Shown: piece by piece, positions 5,892 through 14,718 of the stretch
Layout: every line of letters begins with the position of its first letter
How positions within the stretch are numbered: position 1 is the first letter of the stretch
Source: JBJXFY01 sp046155815
GTDB taxonomy: Bacteria; Verrucomicrobiota; Verrucomicrobiia; Limisphaerales; CAIMTB01
Assembly (NCBI GenBank): GCA_046155815.1
Contig: JBJXFY010000238.1
Span: 1 to 14,718, forward strand
Length of the DNA stretch: 14,718 nt
Direction: 5' to 3'
Made by a program: the position numbers and the translations under genes
The notes under the pieces: generated by a model
What the model was told of the DNA's origin: nothing
Database searches by the model: none
The model's input: the letters and a program-made list of their open reading frames with translations, nothing else

Positions 5892-6710
5892 GTGCCGAAG
5901 ATCATCCCTGTGGACACGCTGGATGTGCCCGATCTCGCCCCGTACCGGACGATGCGCCGGCATCAGGCGCAACGCGCCGACGGCGTCTTCGTGGCCGAGG
6001 GGCCGATCGTCGTGCGCCGGCTGCTCGAAAGCGGACTGGACGTGGTGAACCTGCTGATGCCCGCGGGTTGGGCGGAGCAACTGGCGCCGCTCGTCGAGGC
6101 CCGCGCGCCGGACGCACCGGTGTTCGTCGCGGACCTCGCGCAGCTCGAGACGTTGACCGGCTTCACCGTCTACCAGGGCGTCCTCGCCCTGGGAAGAATC
6201 CCGCCGGTACCCAGCCTTGGCGAACTCCTGCAGGCGCTGCCGCGCCCGCGGTTCATCGTCGCGCTGGACGGACTCGCCAACGCGGAGAACGTCGGCGCGG
6301 CGGCGCGCAACGCGGCCGCGTTCGGAGCGCAGGCCCTGCTGGCCGGCGAGACGTGCGCCAGCCCGTGGCTGCGGCGCTCCGTGCGTGCCGCGATGGGCAC
6401 GCTCTTCCGCCTGCCGGTCATCGAGAGCGCCGCGCTGGCGGACCACCTCGCCGTGTTGCGGGCCGCGGGCTTCATCTGCGTCGCTGCTGATCCCCATTCG
6501 CGTGCGGCGGAGCTGCCCTCCGTGGACCTCCGTGGCGACTGCTGCCTGGTGCTGGGCGCGGAGGGCGACGGCCTGCGGCCCGCGGTGCAGGCGGCGTGCG
6601 ACGTGGCCGCCTGCGTGCCGATGGCGGCGGGCGTGGAATCGTTGAACGTCGCCAGCGCGGCGGCCGTGTTTGCTTACGAGGCCTGGCGGCAGCGTCGGCC
6701 GCGGGCCTGA
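5892..6710 (+). CDS. SpoU/TrmH family RNA 2'-O-ribose methyltransferase
   Basis: This 272-residue protein has the two-part layout of the SpoU/TrmH (SPOUT) family. An N-terminal substrate-binding domain carries V-F-V-A-E-G-P at 32-38, and a knotted catalytic domain follows from about 121. Motif 1 is A-L-D-G-L-A-N-A-E-N-V-G-A-A-A-R at 124-139 (N133 and R139, the usual catalytic arginine). Motif 2 is L-V-L-G-A-E-G-D-G-L at 219-228. Motif 3 is C-V-P-M-A-A-G-V-E-S-L-N-V-A-S-A-A at 241-257, including N252. It should transfer methyl from S-adenosylmethionine to a ribose 2'-hydroxyl in rRNA or tRNA; the target cannot be told from sequence. The start is GTG, close after a stop on that frame and without a clear Shine-Dalgarno site; a start at the ATG of residue 21 would cut into the conserved N-terminal domain. 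Confidence 0.93.
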   Translation: MPKIIPVDTLDVPDLAPYRTMRRHQAQRADGVFVAEGPIVVRRLLESGLDVVNLLMPAGWAEQLAPLVEARAPDAPVFVADLAQLETLTGFTVYQGVLALGRIPPVPSLGELLQALPRPRFIVALDGLANAENVGAAARNAAAFGAQALLAGETCASPWLRRSVRAAMGTLFRLPVIESAALADHLAVLRAAGFICVAADPHSRAAELPSVDLRGDCCLVLGAEGDGLRPAVQAACDVAACVPMAAGVESLNVASAAAVFAYEAWRQRRPRA

Positions 6711-6745
6711 CGCGCCCCGCCCGGGCAGGTCCCCAGCAGAGGGCC

Positions 6746-6776
6746 GCGGCTTGTGGAGGTGTGAGCCGCAAGCCGC
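6746..6776 (+). terminator. GC-rich hairpin downstream of the methyltransferase gene
   Basis: GCGGCTTG (6746-6753) and CAAGCCGC (6769-6776) are exact reverse complements with a 15-base loop, 35 bases after the stop codon. No U-tract follows, so Rho-independent termination is doubtful. It is otherwise the only structure seen in the 125-base spacer before the Kelch-PQQ gene. Confidence 0.35.
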
Positions 6777-6835
6777 CGACAAGGATAGGCAAGCGGTCGC
6801 AAGCGTCGCGGGAGGGGGGTTACCAGCCTTGAGGG

Positions 6836-8992
6836 GTGAAGTGCCTTCTCCTGCTCGCCTCCTGCCTGCTCGCGGCAGCCCTCCCGGCCGGTGCCGAAGA
6901 ACCGTTTGCCCCGCTGCCGCTGGCCGCGACCAGCTTTGGGGCCGTGGTCGAGGACGGCGCGCTGTTCGTCTACGGCGGTCACACTGGCGAGCGGCACGTC
7001 TATTCGGCCGACAAGGTGAGCGGCGCGCTGCACCGCCTCGCGCCGAAACCCGGTGCGGCGTGGGAGACGCTGGCACCCGGCGAGCCGGTGCAGGGGACCG
7101 CGCTGGTGGCGCACGGCGGCCGGCTTTACCGCGTGGGCGGCATGGCGGCGCGCAATGCGGCCGGCGAGAAGGGCGACCTGCATTCCTCCGCGACCGTCAC
7201 GCGCTTCGACACCGCGGCGGGCCGCTGGACGGACCTGCCGCCTTTGCCCGCGGCGCGCAGCAGCCATGACGCCGTGGTGCTCGGCGACCGCCTGTACGTC
7301 GGCGGCGGCTGGCGGCTGGGCGGAGATCCAAACCAGGGCGACTGGGCCACGACCGTCGCCGTGCTCGACCTGTCCGCGGCGACGCCGGCATGGGAGGAGC
7401 TGCCGCAGCCCTTCCAGCGCCGCGGCCTCACGCTCGCCGCGCTGGATGACCGCCTGTTCTTCATCGGCGGGATGAACAGCAGCAACGAGCCGGTCACCCT
7501 CGTGGACATCCTGGACACCCGGAGCGGGGCATGGTCGAAAGGTCCGGACCTGCCCCGGGGGAAGCTGAAGGGCTTCGGGAATTCCGCCGCCGTCGCGGGC
7601 GGGCGCGTCTTCGTCAGCGGCCTGAGCGGCGACGTGTTCGCGCTCCGGGCCGACGGCTCGGATTGGGAGACGGTGGCTGAATTGAAGAAGCCCCGGTTCT
7701 TCCACCGCCTCGTGGCGCTGGACGCCGGCACGCTCCTCGCGCTGGGCGGCGAGGATGACGAGGGGAAGATCCGCGAGATCGAGGTCATCAAGGTCGGGGT
7801 GGGAGCGCGGGCGGCGGACTCCGGCTGGCCGCAGTGGCGCGGCCCCGCGCGCGACGGCGTCGCCCCGGCCGCGGGCTGGAACAAGCGCTGGCCGGATGAG
7901 GGCCTGCCGCGGCTCTGGCAGGCGAAGGCGGGCACGGGCGTGAGTTCTCCGGTCATCGCCGGCGGCCGCGTGTACGTCACCGGCAACGACCGTGCCGGCC
8001 GAGACCTCGTGCTGGCCCTCGACGCACGCACCGGCGCGGAGGCCTGGCGGCACGCCTTCCCGGCAGCCTCCACCAACCACCCCATGCCCATCGTGCCGAA
8101 CGGCCCCGCCGCCACACCCACGGTCGCCAACGGGCGGGTGCATGTGCTGTCGCGCGAGGGGGAATACCGCGTGCTCGACGCCGCGACGGGCGAACTGAAA
8201 TGGCGGACCAGCCTGCTGACCGACCTCGGCGGCAAACGCCCCGTGTACGGCTACGCGCAGTCTCCGCTCGTCGCGGACGGCCGCGTGTACCTCGATGTAG
8301 GAGGCGCGGGTGGCTCGACCACGGCGCTGGACGCCGCCACCGGCACGGTCATTTGGCGCGCGGGTGACGGCGAGGCCGGCTACAGCGCGGCGCGGCGCTT
8401 CGAGCACGACGGGGCGGGGCTGGTTGCCATGTTCAAGGGCGAGGGCCTGAGCGTCTTTGAAGCCGGCACCGGACGGGAGCGATGGCGTTGGCCGGCGACG
8501 GCGCGGGACTTCGTGAACGCCGCCACGCCCGTCTTCATCGGCAACGACATCTTCATCAGCAACAGCGGCACCAACGCCGCCGTCCTGATGGGCTTCGCGG
8601 ATGGCCAGGCGCGCGCCGCGTGGCGGAGCGCCGACCTGTCGCTGCTGTTCAACAACGCCGTCCTCCGCGATGGCCGGCTCTTTGCCTTCAACGAGCTGCG
8701 CCGCGGCGTGAACGAGTTCAACGCCCTCGACGCCGCCACCGGGCGGAAGCTCTGGACCAGCGACTCGGTGCCGCTGGGCACGTTCATCCTGAGCGACGGG
8801 CACTGGGTCTTCCTCACGCGCACCTGCGAGGTCGTGCTGGCCCCGGCGGCGGCGGACGGGCTGCGGCCGGCGGCGCGCTTCCAGGCGCTCGGCGGCAGGA
8901 CTTACGCGACCCCCGCGCTGGCGGAGGGCGCGCTCGTGGTGAAGAACAACGACGGCGAGATGGCGGCGTTCGACCTGCGCCCGGCGGGCTGA
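6836..8992 (+). CDS. Secreted Kelch-PQQ double beta-propeller protein
   Basis: This 718-residue protein has a signal peptide (1-20, ending A-G-A before E-E). The N-terminal half (about 33-320) is a Kelch propeller: double-glycine strand ends at 47-48, 101-102, 156-158, 211-212 and 304-305 recur at roughly 50-90-residue intervals, with W-T-D-L-P-P-L-P and W-E-E-L-P between. From W331 (W-P-Q-W-R-G-P) a PQQ-like/BamB-type propeller begins, with repeated blades of the form A-L-D-A-x-T-G-x-x-x-W (for example D-A-A-T-G-E-L-K-W and D-A-A-T-G-T-V-I-W). The W-P-Q-W-R-G-P opening is common in secreted PQQ-like proteins of Planctomycetota and Verrucomicrobiota. No catalytic domain or cofactor-binding cysteine pair was seen, so it may be a binding or scaffold protein of the periplasm. 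The start is GTG with purine-rich GAGGGG overlapping it, and a stronger GGAGGGGGG lies about 17 bases upstream. Confidence 0.88.
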   Translation: MKCLLLLASCLLAAALPAGAEEPFAPLPLAATSFGAVVEDGALFVYGGHTGERHVYSADKVSGALHRLAPKPGAAWETLAPGEPVQGTALVAHGGRLYRVGGMAARNAAGEKGDLHSSATVTRFDTAAGRWTDLPPLPAARSSHDAVVLGDRLYVGGGWRLGGDPNQGDWATTVAVLDLSAATPAWEELPQPFQRRGLTLAALDDRLFFIGGMNSSNEPVTLVDILDTRSGAWSKGPDLPRGKLKGFGNSAAVAGGRVFVSGLSGDVFALRADGSDWETVAELKKPRFFHRLVALDAGTLLALGGEDDEGKIREIEVIKVGVGARAADSGWPQWRGPARDGVAPAAGWNKRWPDEGLPRLWQAKAGTGVSSPVIAGGRVYVTGNDRAGRDLVLALDARTGAEAWRHAFPAASTNHPMPIVPNGPAATPTVANGRVHVLSREGEYRVLDAATGELKWRTSLLTDLGGKRPVYGYAQSPLVADGRVYLDVGGAGGSTTALDAATGTVIWRAGDGEAGYSAARRFEHDGAGLVAMFKGEGLSVFEAGTGRERWRWPATARDFVNAATPVFIGNDIFISNSGTNAAVLMGFADGQARAAWRSADLSLLFNNAVLRDGRLFAFNELRRGVNEFNALDAATGRKLWTSDSVPLGTFILSDGHWVFLTRTCEVVLAPAAADGLRPAARFQALGGRTYATPALAEGALVVKNNDGEMAAFDLRPAG

Positions 8993-9064
8993 ACCGGGCG
9001 GCTGGCGGGGGGCGCGAACTTGGCGTTGTTTGAACGCCGGTTCCTTGGAATGGTCCCTTCGCGC

Positions 9065-10825
9065 ATGAACGACTCCGCAAAAGGGCCTTCGCCCCGGCCG
9101 GCCGACGCCACGCCTCCCGGCGGACCCTCCACTCCGAGGCGCGGGCGCAACCCGGGCCGTAGCTGGCTGCTCTGGACGGGGGTCTTGCTGCTGGGCCTGC
9201 TCGTCGTGGGCGCGCTCACGGCGCGCCCGGCCTACCGCCGGGTCAAGGTCTGGCGCGCGGCGACGATGACCGTCAAGGCGGACGAGATGCTCCGGCAGGG
9301 GCGCCTGGACGAGGCCTTCCTGGGCTACCGCAGCGCGCTGGAGCTGAACGCGGCCAACCTTGATGCCACCCGCGGCATGGCGCGCGTCCTCACGACCTTC
9401 GAGGTGCCCGGCGCGCTCGCCTACTGGCGGCCCGTGATCAGCTCCCCGGGCGCGACCGACGAGGACCGCGACCAGTACATCTCCCTGGCGCTGCGTCTGA
9501 AGCGTTTCGACCTGGCCAACGAGGAGATTGCCCGGCTGCTGCAGCAGAGTCCGCCGACCGACCCCGCGCTGATCCATGCCATGGAGCTCTTCTACCTCCA
9601 GGCGGACTACCGCCGCGCCTCCATGTTTGCCGAGGCGCTCTGGCGGCGAAACACGAACGACAACCGCCACGCCCTCCGCCTGGCGCTGGCCCAGCTCCGG
9701 CTTCCCAACCCCACCAACAAGGCCTTCGCCGTCAATCTCATCCTCGGCCTCACCAATCTGGCCCTGCCGGACCGCGGCTACGCCCTCAGCATGCTCCGCC
9801 AGGCACCCGAGCTGCCCCGCCAGGAGACCCTGGCCCTGCTCGACTCCATCCGCCGCGGCCCCACCAACTTCCTCGCCGACCGCCTCCTCTCGGCCGACAT
9901 CGCCATCCGCCTCGAGCCCGACCGCCGGCAGGCCATCATCGAGGAGACGCTCGCCGCAGTTCCCAACCCGAGCCTCGACGACAAGGGGGAGATCGCCGTG
10001 TGGCTGCTCGTGCACGGCCAGCCGCAGCGCATCCTCCAGCTGATCACGCCGGCCGACGCCCAGGCCAACGGCGAGCTGCTGCGCAAGCGGCTCATCGCCC
10101 TATCCGCCGACCAGCGTTGGGAGGACATCCAGAAGGAGCTGGCCAACCCCGGCAAGATGGACCCGATGGCCGTGGACATTTTCCGCGCCGTGACGGCCCA
10201 GAAGCTCAACCAGGCCACCCTCGCCGCGGAGCACTGGCGCCGCGCCTCCGAAAAGGCCGGGGCCGGGCCGGACAGCCTCCGGCGCTTCGCCAGCATCGCC
10301 CTCGAGCTCAAGGCCTACGATCAGGCGCTCCCCGCGGTGCAGGCGCTCCAGAAGTCGCCCCTGGATCGCCTCCGCACCTTTCGCCAGCTCGTCGAGATCT
10401 ATGAGGCCGCCGGCAATCCCGAGGGCGTCCGTTCCGTCATGCGCGACTGGGCCGCGGACGTGCCCGACGATCCCACGCCGCGCACCGCCTACGTCTACCT
10501 CAGCGGCCTGCTCCGCAAGGACGTGCCCGAGGCCGAGGAGCAGGGCCGCGCGCTGGTGGAGAAGTTCCCTGACCGCGTGGCCCCGCGCGCGGCACTCGCG
10601 CTGGTGCTCCTCCGCCGCGACAATCCCGCCGCCGCCCTCGAGCAGTTCGCCCGCATCCGGCCCGACCTCGACCTCGTGCTGCCCGGCTGGCGCGCCGTGT
10701 ACGCCGCCGTGCTGGAGGCCAACGGCCAGACGGACAAGGCCCGCTCCATCCTCAAGCCCGTCAAGCCCGCCATGCTCCGCCCGGAGGAACGGGCGCTCGT
10801 CGAAAACCTGCTGCCCGCCGCCTGA
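9065..10825 (+). CDS. Membrane-anchored tetratricopeptide-repeat (TPR) protein
   Basis: The chosen product is 586 residues: a proline-rich, positively charged cytoplasmic N-terminus (1-32), one membrane helix (about 33-52) and a long all-helical region. The first TPR is clear at about 69-110 (A-D-E-M-L-R-Q-G-R-L-D-E-A-F-L-G-Y-R-S-A-L-E-L), and another near the C-terminus (A-L-V-E-K-F-P-D-R then A-L-E-Q-F-A-R-I). The middle is helical and TPR-like but degenerate. TPR regions bind other proteins; the partner is unknown. The frame is open from a TTG at 9020, and ATGs occur at 9050 and 9065; 9065 is preferred because the residues before it are not conserved-looking and it places the membrane helix at a normal distance. 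It begins 72 bases after the Kelch-PQQ stop, so it may be co-transcribed with it. Confidence 0.82.
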   Translation: MNDSAKGPSPRPADATPPGGPSTPRRGRNPGRSWLLWTGVLLLGLLVVGALTARPAYRRVKVWRAATMTVKADEMLRQGRLDEAFLGYRSALELNAANLDATRGMARVLTTFEVPGALAYWRPVISSPGATDEDRDQYISLALRLKRFDLANEEIARLLQQSPPTDPALIHAMELFYLQADYRRASMFAEALWRRNTNDNRHALRLALAQLRLPNPTNKAFAVNLILGLTNLALPDRGYALSMLRQAPELPRQETLALLDSIRRGPTNFLADRLLSADIAIRLEPDRRQAIIEETLAAVPNPSLDDKGEIAVWLLVHGQPQRILQLITPADAQANGELLRKRLIALSADQRWEDIQKELANPGKMDPMAVDIFRAVTAQKLNQATLAAEHWRRASEKAGAGPDSLRRFASIALELKAYDQALPAVQALQKSPLDRLRTFRQLVEIYEAAGNPEGVRSVMRDWAADVPDDPTPRTAYVYLSGLLRKDVPEAEEQGRALVEKFPDRVAPRAALALVLLRRDNPAAALEQFARIRPDLDLVLPGWRAVYAAVLEANGQTDKARSILKPVKPAMLRPEERALVENLLPAA

Positions 10826-10864
10826 AGCCGCCTTCGCCCTTCCGGCCTGGCGGTCGCGATAGTT

Positions 10865-10888
10865 CTGGCGCGCTCCGCGGCGCGCCGG
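10865..10888 (+). other. GC-rich hairpin in the spacer before guaA
   Basis: GGCGCGC (10867-10873) and GCGCGCC (10880-10886) are exact reverse complements around a 6-base loop, extended by a T-G and a C-G pair. It sits 39 bases after the TPR gene and 22 bases before the guaA start. No U-tract follows. It could end the upstream transcript with Rho, or fold in the guaA leader. No purine riboswitch core was recognised. Confidence 0.35.
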
Positions 10889-10910
10889 CAGAAACACCGC
10901 TCTTGCGGGC

Positions 10911-12452
<1,542 letters not shown>

Positions 12453-12491
12453 CCGCGCGCCCTCAGCCGCCGTGATGATTCCGGGGACCGC

Positions 12492-12515
12492 GCCCGGCGG
12501 CCTTTTCGACCGGGC
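12492..12515 (+). terminator. Hairpin after guaA, possible weak terminator
   Basis: GCCCGG (12492-12497) and CCGGGC (12510-12515) pair around a 12-base loop that contains CTTTTC; outer GGGG (12483-12486) and CCCC further out could extend it with bulges. It lies 39 bases after the guaA stop in the 119-base spacer. The T-run is inside the loop, not after the stem, so it is not a standard intrinsic terminator. Confidence 0.3.
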
Positions 12516-12571
12516 ACCGCGCCGGCCCCGCATCTCGACAACCCCCGCCCGCGGCCACACGTTCGCGGCCC

Positions 12572-13189
12572 ATGTCAGACGCCCCGGACACTCCCGTGGA
12601 TGATCTCTGGTCGGAGTACGGCCAGTGCTTCCGAGCCTGGGACGACCTGACCCTGGCGCGCTGGATGGCGCAGACGCTGGGCCAGCTTGAGGGCCGGCTG
12701 TGGCGCCTTTCGCATCCCCTGGTGGGCGCCTACCGGCTGGCGGCGCAGGTTGGGCACGAGCGGCAGGTCTGGCTCAAGCGCCTGGCCACCGCCCCGCGTG
12801 CCTACGCCGAGTCCCCCTGCTGCCGCGCGCCGCTGCTGCCGCTCTTCACCCGCGATGTGATCGAGTCCGGCCTGATCTGCCAGCATTGCGGCGGCACGGC
12901 CGTCCCTTTCGACGAGCTGCCGCCCAACCTCCAGTCCACGCTGCGCAAGTGGGCGGAGCAGTACCTCGAGACCCACGACGTGGCGCACTGGGACGACAAG
13001 AAGCGCAAGGCCTCCGGCAAGTACGACCAGGCCTTCGAGGACGCCGCGCTGGACGCCGAGAAGCTCCTCGCCCGCGCCGCGCGCCAGCTCCTGCCGCGCC
13101 TGCTCGGGCATTTTCCCGCGCTGGTCTGGGAGGACCAGGACGAGTGCCTCGAAATCCGCCCGGAGGACGTCATCGTGCGTCCCGGCTGA
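12572..13189 (+). CDS. Unrecognised protein with a possible Cys4 zinc site
   Basis: I do not recognise this 205-residue family. It is soluble, with no signal peptide or membrane segment, so probably cytoplasmic. Residues 80-107 contain S-P-C83-C84-R-A-P and L-I-C103-Q-H-C106-G-G, four cysteines spaced like a small zinc ribbon, although the first pair is adjacent rather than C-x-x-C. The segment before it (11-75) is helical and rich in W and R; the one after (118-180) is charged and helical, with W-D-D-K-K-R-K-A-S-G-K at 141-151; the end is acidic (E-D-Q-D-E-C-L-E-I-R). Codon use and G+C match neighbours, so it appears to be a real, resident gene. It lies 119 bases after guaA and 12 bases before the AsmA-like gene, which suggests co-transcription with the latter. 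Metal or nucleic-acid binding is a guess from the cysteines only. Confidence 0.75.
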   Translation: MSDAPDTPVDDLWSEYGQCFRAWDDLTLARWMAQTLGQLEGRLWRLSHPLVGAYRLAAQVGHERQVWLKRLATAPRAYAESPCCRAPLLPLFTRDVIESGLICQHCGGTAVPFDELPPNLQSTLRKWAEQYLETHDVAHWDDKKRKASGKYDQAFEDAALDAEKLLARAARQLLPRLLGHFPALVWEDQDECLEIRPEDVIVRPG

Positions 13190-13201
13190 GCCGCACCGGT
13201 G

Positions 13202-13867
13202 ATGATCCGCTTCGCGTTCCGCTGGCTGTTCCGGCTGCTGATTCTCCTCATCGTGCTGCTGGTGGCGGGGCTGCTCCTCAAGGACACCATTGCCCGGGAG
13301 GTCATCCTGTGGCGCCTGCGCGGTGAGTCCGGCCTCGAGACCCGCCTGGACCGCGCGCAGCTCGGCCTGCTCTCGGGCACGCTGACGCTGGAAAACCTGC
13401 GCTTCTACAACCGCCCCGAGTTCGGCGGCGGGCCGCTGCTCGTGCTCCGTGAGCTGCACGCCGAGGCCGATCCCGCCGCGTCGGCCGGCGGCCGGGTGGG
13501 TCTCGCGCTGCTCCGCGTGCGGCTCGACGAGGTCAACCTCGTCCGCAATGCCGCCGGCGAGACGAATGTCGTCGCGCTGTGGGGCGGCGTGGCCAAGGTC
13601 GCCCAGATGCCGGCCACGAACCGGCTCGAGGTCCCGGGCGTGGATTTCGCCGGCATCCGCACGCTGAACCTCACGCTGGGCAACGTGCGCTTCACGGACC
13701 TTGCGCGGCCCGACCTGGGCTGGTCATTCAATCTTGGCGTGACCAACGAGGTCGTGACCAATGTCCGCACCGAGGCCGATCTTGCGCCCGTGGCCGCGCG
13801 GATCCTCGTCCGGATGGCCGTGCAGGCCCTGCAGGCGGGGCGCACCAACGGGCCGGCGGGGCGGTGA
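13202..13867 (+). CDS. Short AsmA-like membrane-anchored protein
   Basis: The 221-residue product has a basic N-terminus with a strong membrane helix (about 8-27: L-F-R-L-L-I-L-L-I-V-L-L-V-A-G-L-L-L-K), followed by a part with the look of AsmA-type proteins: L-G-L-L-S-G-T-L-T-L-E-N-L-R-F-Y-N at about 54-70, a beta-rich region, and L-N-L-T-L-G-N-V-R-F-T-D-L at about 156-168. AsmA-like proteins are anchored in the inner membrane and extend into the periplasm, where larger members help move lipids to the outer membrane. This one is much shorter than the usual 500-1000 residues. The start is GTG-ATG in tandem; the ATG is chosen, 12 bases after the upstream gene. The function is inferred from topology and motif style. 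Confidence 0.72.
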   Translation: MIRFAFRWLFRLLILLIVLLVAGLLLKDTIAREVILWRLRGESGLETRLDRAQLGLLSGTLTLENLRFYNRPEFGGGPLLVLRELHAEADPAASAGGRVGLALLRVRLDEVNLVRNAAGETNVVALWGGVAKVAQMPATNRLEVPGVDFAGIRTLNLTLGNVRFTDLARPDLGWSFNLGVTNEVVTNVRTEADLAPVAARILVRMAVQALQAGRTNGPAGR

Positions 13868-13966
13868 TTCGTCATGCGCCCGCGCCCGCGCCGCTGATCG
13901 CCTCCGCCGTGATTTCGTTCCCCGCAGTTGTTCCGCCCGCGCCTTCCGCCTAGCCTCCGGAAACCA

Positions 13967-14686
13967 ATGGGTGCTCAATGGAAACAGGCCGGCCGTGAAA
14001 TCGCGGCCCAGAAGAAGGGCGCGCTCGTCGCCAAGCTGACGCGCGAGATCATGGTCGCCGCCAAGCTCGGCGGCCCCGACCCCGACCTCAACGCCCGCCT
14101 CGCCGCCGCGCTCGAGAAGGCCCGCAAGGCCTCCGTCACGCGCGACACCATCCAGCGCGCCATCAGCAAGGGCGCCGGCACCGGCGAGGAGAAGGTCGAG
14201 ATCGAGCACCAGACCTTCGAGGGCTTCGCGCCGCACAAGGTGCCCGTCATCGTCGAGTGCCTCACCGACAACCGCAACCGCACCGCGCCCGAGATGCGCC
14301 GCCTCTTCAAGGACGGCCAGCTCGGCGCGCCGGGCAGCGTCGGCTTCTTCTTCGACCACCTCGGCGTCGTCGAGGCCAGCCACCTGGACAAGTCCCGCGA
14401 CCCCGAGTCCGACGCCATCGAGGCCGGGGCGCAGAACGTCGAGGCGCTCGAGGCCGAGGAGGTGCCCGAAGGCAGCGTGGGCGCGCGTTTCCTGACCGAT
14501 CCCAAGGATCTCGCGCCCGTCTCAAAATGGCTCACCCAGGCCGGCTGGAAGCTGACCGCGAGCGAGATGCGCTACGTGGCCAAGAACAAGACCGAGCTGT
14601 CCGACGCCCACCGCGCCGACGTGGTCCGGTTCCTCACCGACATTGACGACCACGACGACGTGCACCGCGTGTACGCGGGGCTGTAG
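13967..14686 (+). CDS. YebC/PmpR family protein, YeeN-like N-terminus
   Basis: This 239-residue protein is a YebC-family member, as shown by V-A-A-K-L-G-G-P-D-P-D-L-N at 31-43, then E-G-F-A-P at 85-89 and E-C-L-T-D-N-R-N-R-T at about 98-107, and L-G-A-P-G-S-V-G-F-F-F-D near 120-131. The family includes putative transcription regulators and human TACO1; recent work links YebC proteins to translation of proline-rich stretches. The N-terminus reads M-G-A-Q-W-K instead of the M-A-G-H-S-K-W of classical YebC, closer to the YeeN-type paralogue, which is inference from memory of the families. The frame is open upstream to 13928 but the conserved N-terminus begins at the chosen ATG. The 99 bases before it hold no recognisable promoter or hairpin. 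A 32-base tail to the window edge holds nothing I can name. Confidence 0.92.
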   Translation: MGAQWKQAGREIAAQKKGALVAKLTREIMVAAKLGGPDPDLNARLAAALEKARKASVTRDTIQRAISKGAGTGEEKVEIEHQTFEGFAPHKVPVIVECLTDNRNRTAPEMRRLFKDGQLGAPGSVGFFFDHLGVVEASHLDKSRDPESDAIEAGAQNVEALEAEEVPEGSVGARFLTDPKDLAPVSKWLTQAGWKLTASEMRYVAKNKTELSDAHRADVVRFLTDIDDHDDVHRVYAGL

Positions 14687-14718
14687 GCCATCTTTCCCTT
14701 GGCCGCCGCGTCATCCCG

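Noticed and set aside
4223..6490. A plus-strand open frame of 755 codons across moxR, SMP-30 and the methyltransferase
   Set aside because: It is antisense to moxR and SMP-30 and in another frame to the methyltransferase, with biased composition and no motif.
6674..10015. A minus-strand open frame of 1113 codons opposite the Kelch-PQQ and TPR genes
   Set aside because: It is antisense to two well-supported genes, is Arg/Gly/Val/His-rich with no recognisable domain, and is explained by the lack of stop codons at very high G+C.
10826..10910. A guanine-responsive riboswitch before guaA
   Set aside because: The 85-base spacer has a GC hairpin but none of the conserved purine-aptamer core that I could recognise, and it is short for an aptamer plus expression platform.
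14687..14718. A further gene start at the right edge
   Set aside because: Only 32 bases remain, with no start codon in a supported context.

Overview
This 14.7-kb window is high-GC (sampled 60-base lines are mostly 70-80% G+C) and densely coding, with no gene-free stretch longer than about 125 bases. The gene mix suggests a Gram-negative, heterotrophic bacterium of the Verrucomicrobiota or a neighbouring PVC lineage. It includes a MoxR/DUF58/VWA cluster, a secreted Kelch-PQQ propeller with a W-P-Q-W-R-G-P motif, a secreted SMP-30 lactonase-like protein, a discoidin-like domain protein, a membrane-anchored TPR protein and an AsmA-like protein. This placement is inference; there is no rRNA or other marker to fix it. 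No tRNA, rRNA, CRISPR array, insertion sequence or transposase was seen.

Left part (1-5812, minus strand, read right to left). A secreted SMP-30/gluconolactonase-like protein is followed by a seven-gene run: MoxR AAA+ ATPase, DUF433 antitoxin, DUF5615 PIN-like toxin, DUF58 protein, a membrane-anchored protein in the slot usually held by DUF4381-type proteins, a BatA-like VWA protein, and a discoidin (F5/8 type C)-like protein cut by the window edge. Every junction from the antitoxin to the window edge is a 1- or 4-base stop/start overlap, so six genes appear to be translationally coupled. The MoxR/DUF58/VWA genes probably form a chaperone-like complex acting on a periplasmic or metal-dependent client. 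The toxin-antitoxin pair is a lower-GC insert sitting seamlessly inside that operon. The gene after DUF58 carries two opposed arrays of a 7-base repeat inside its coding sequence.

Right part (5892-14686, plus strand). In order: a SpoU/TrmH-family RNA methyltransferase, the Kelch-PQQ propeller protein, a membrane-anchored TPR protein, GMP synthase (guaA), an unrecognised protein with a possible Cys4 zinc site, an AsmA-like membrane-anchored protein, and a YebC-family protein of the shorter-N-terminus (YeeN-like) type. These are separated by spacers of about 10-125 bases, some with GC-rich hairpins lacking U-tracts. They look like housekeeping and envelope genes, not one pathway.

Nothing here proves a wholly new system. 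The best candidates are the toxin-antitoxin module embedded by overlapping codons in the MoxR/VWA operon and the heptanucleotide inverted repeats that encode part of a signal peptide.
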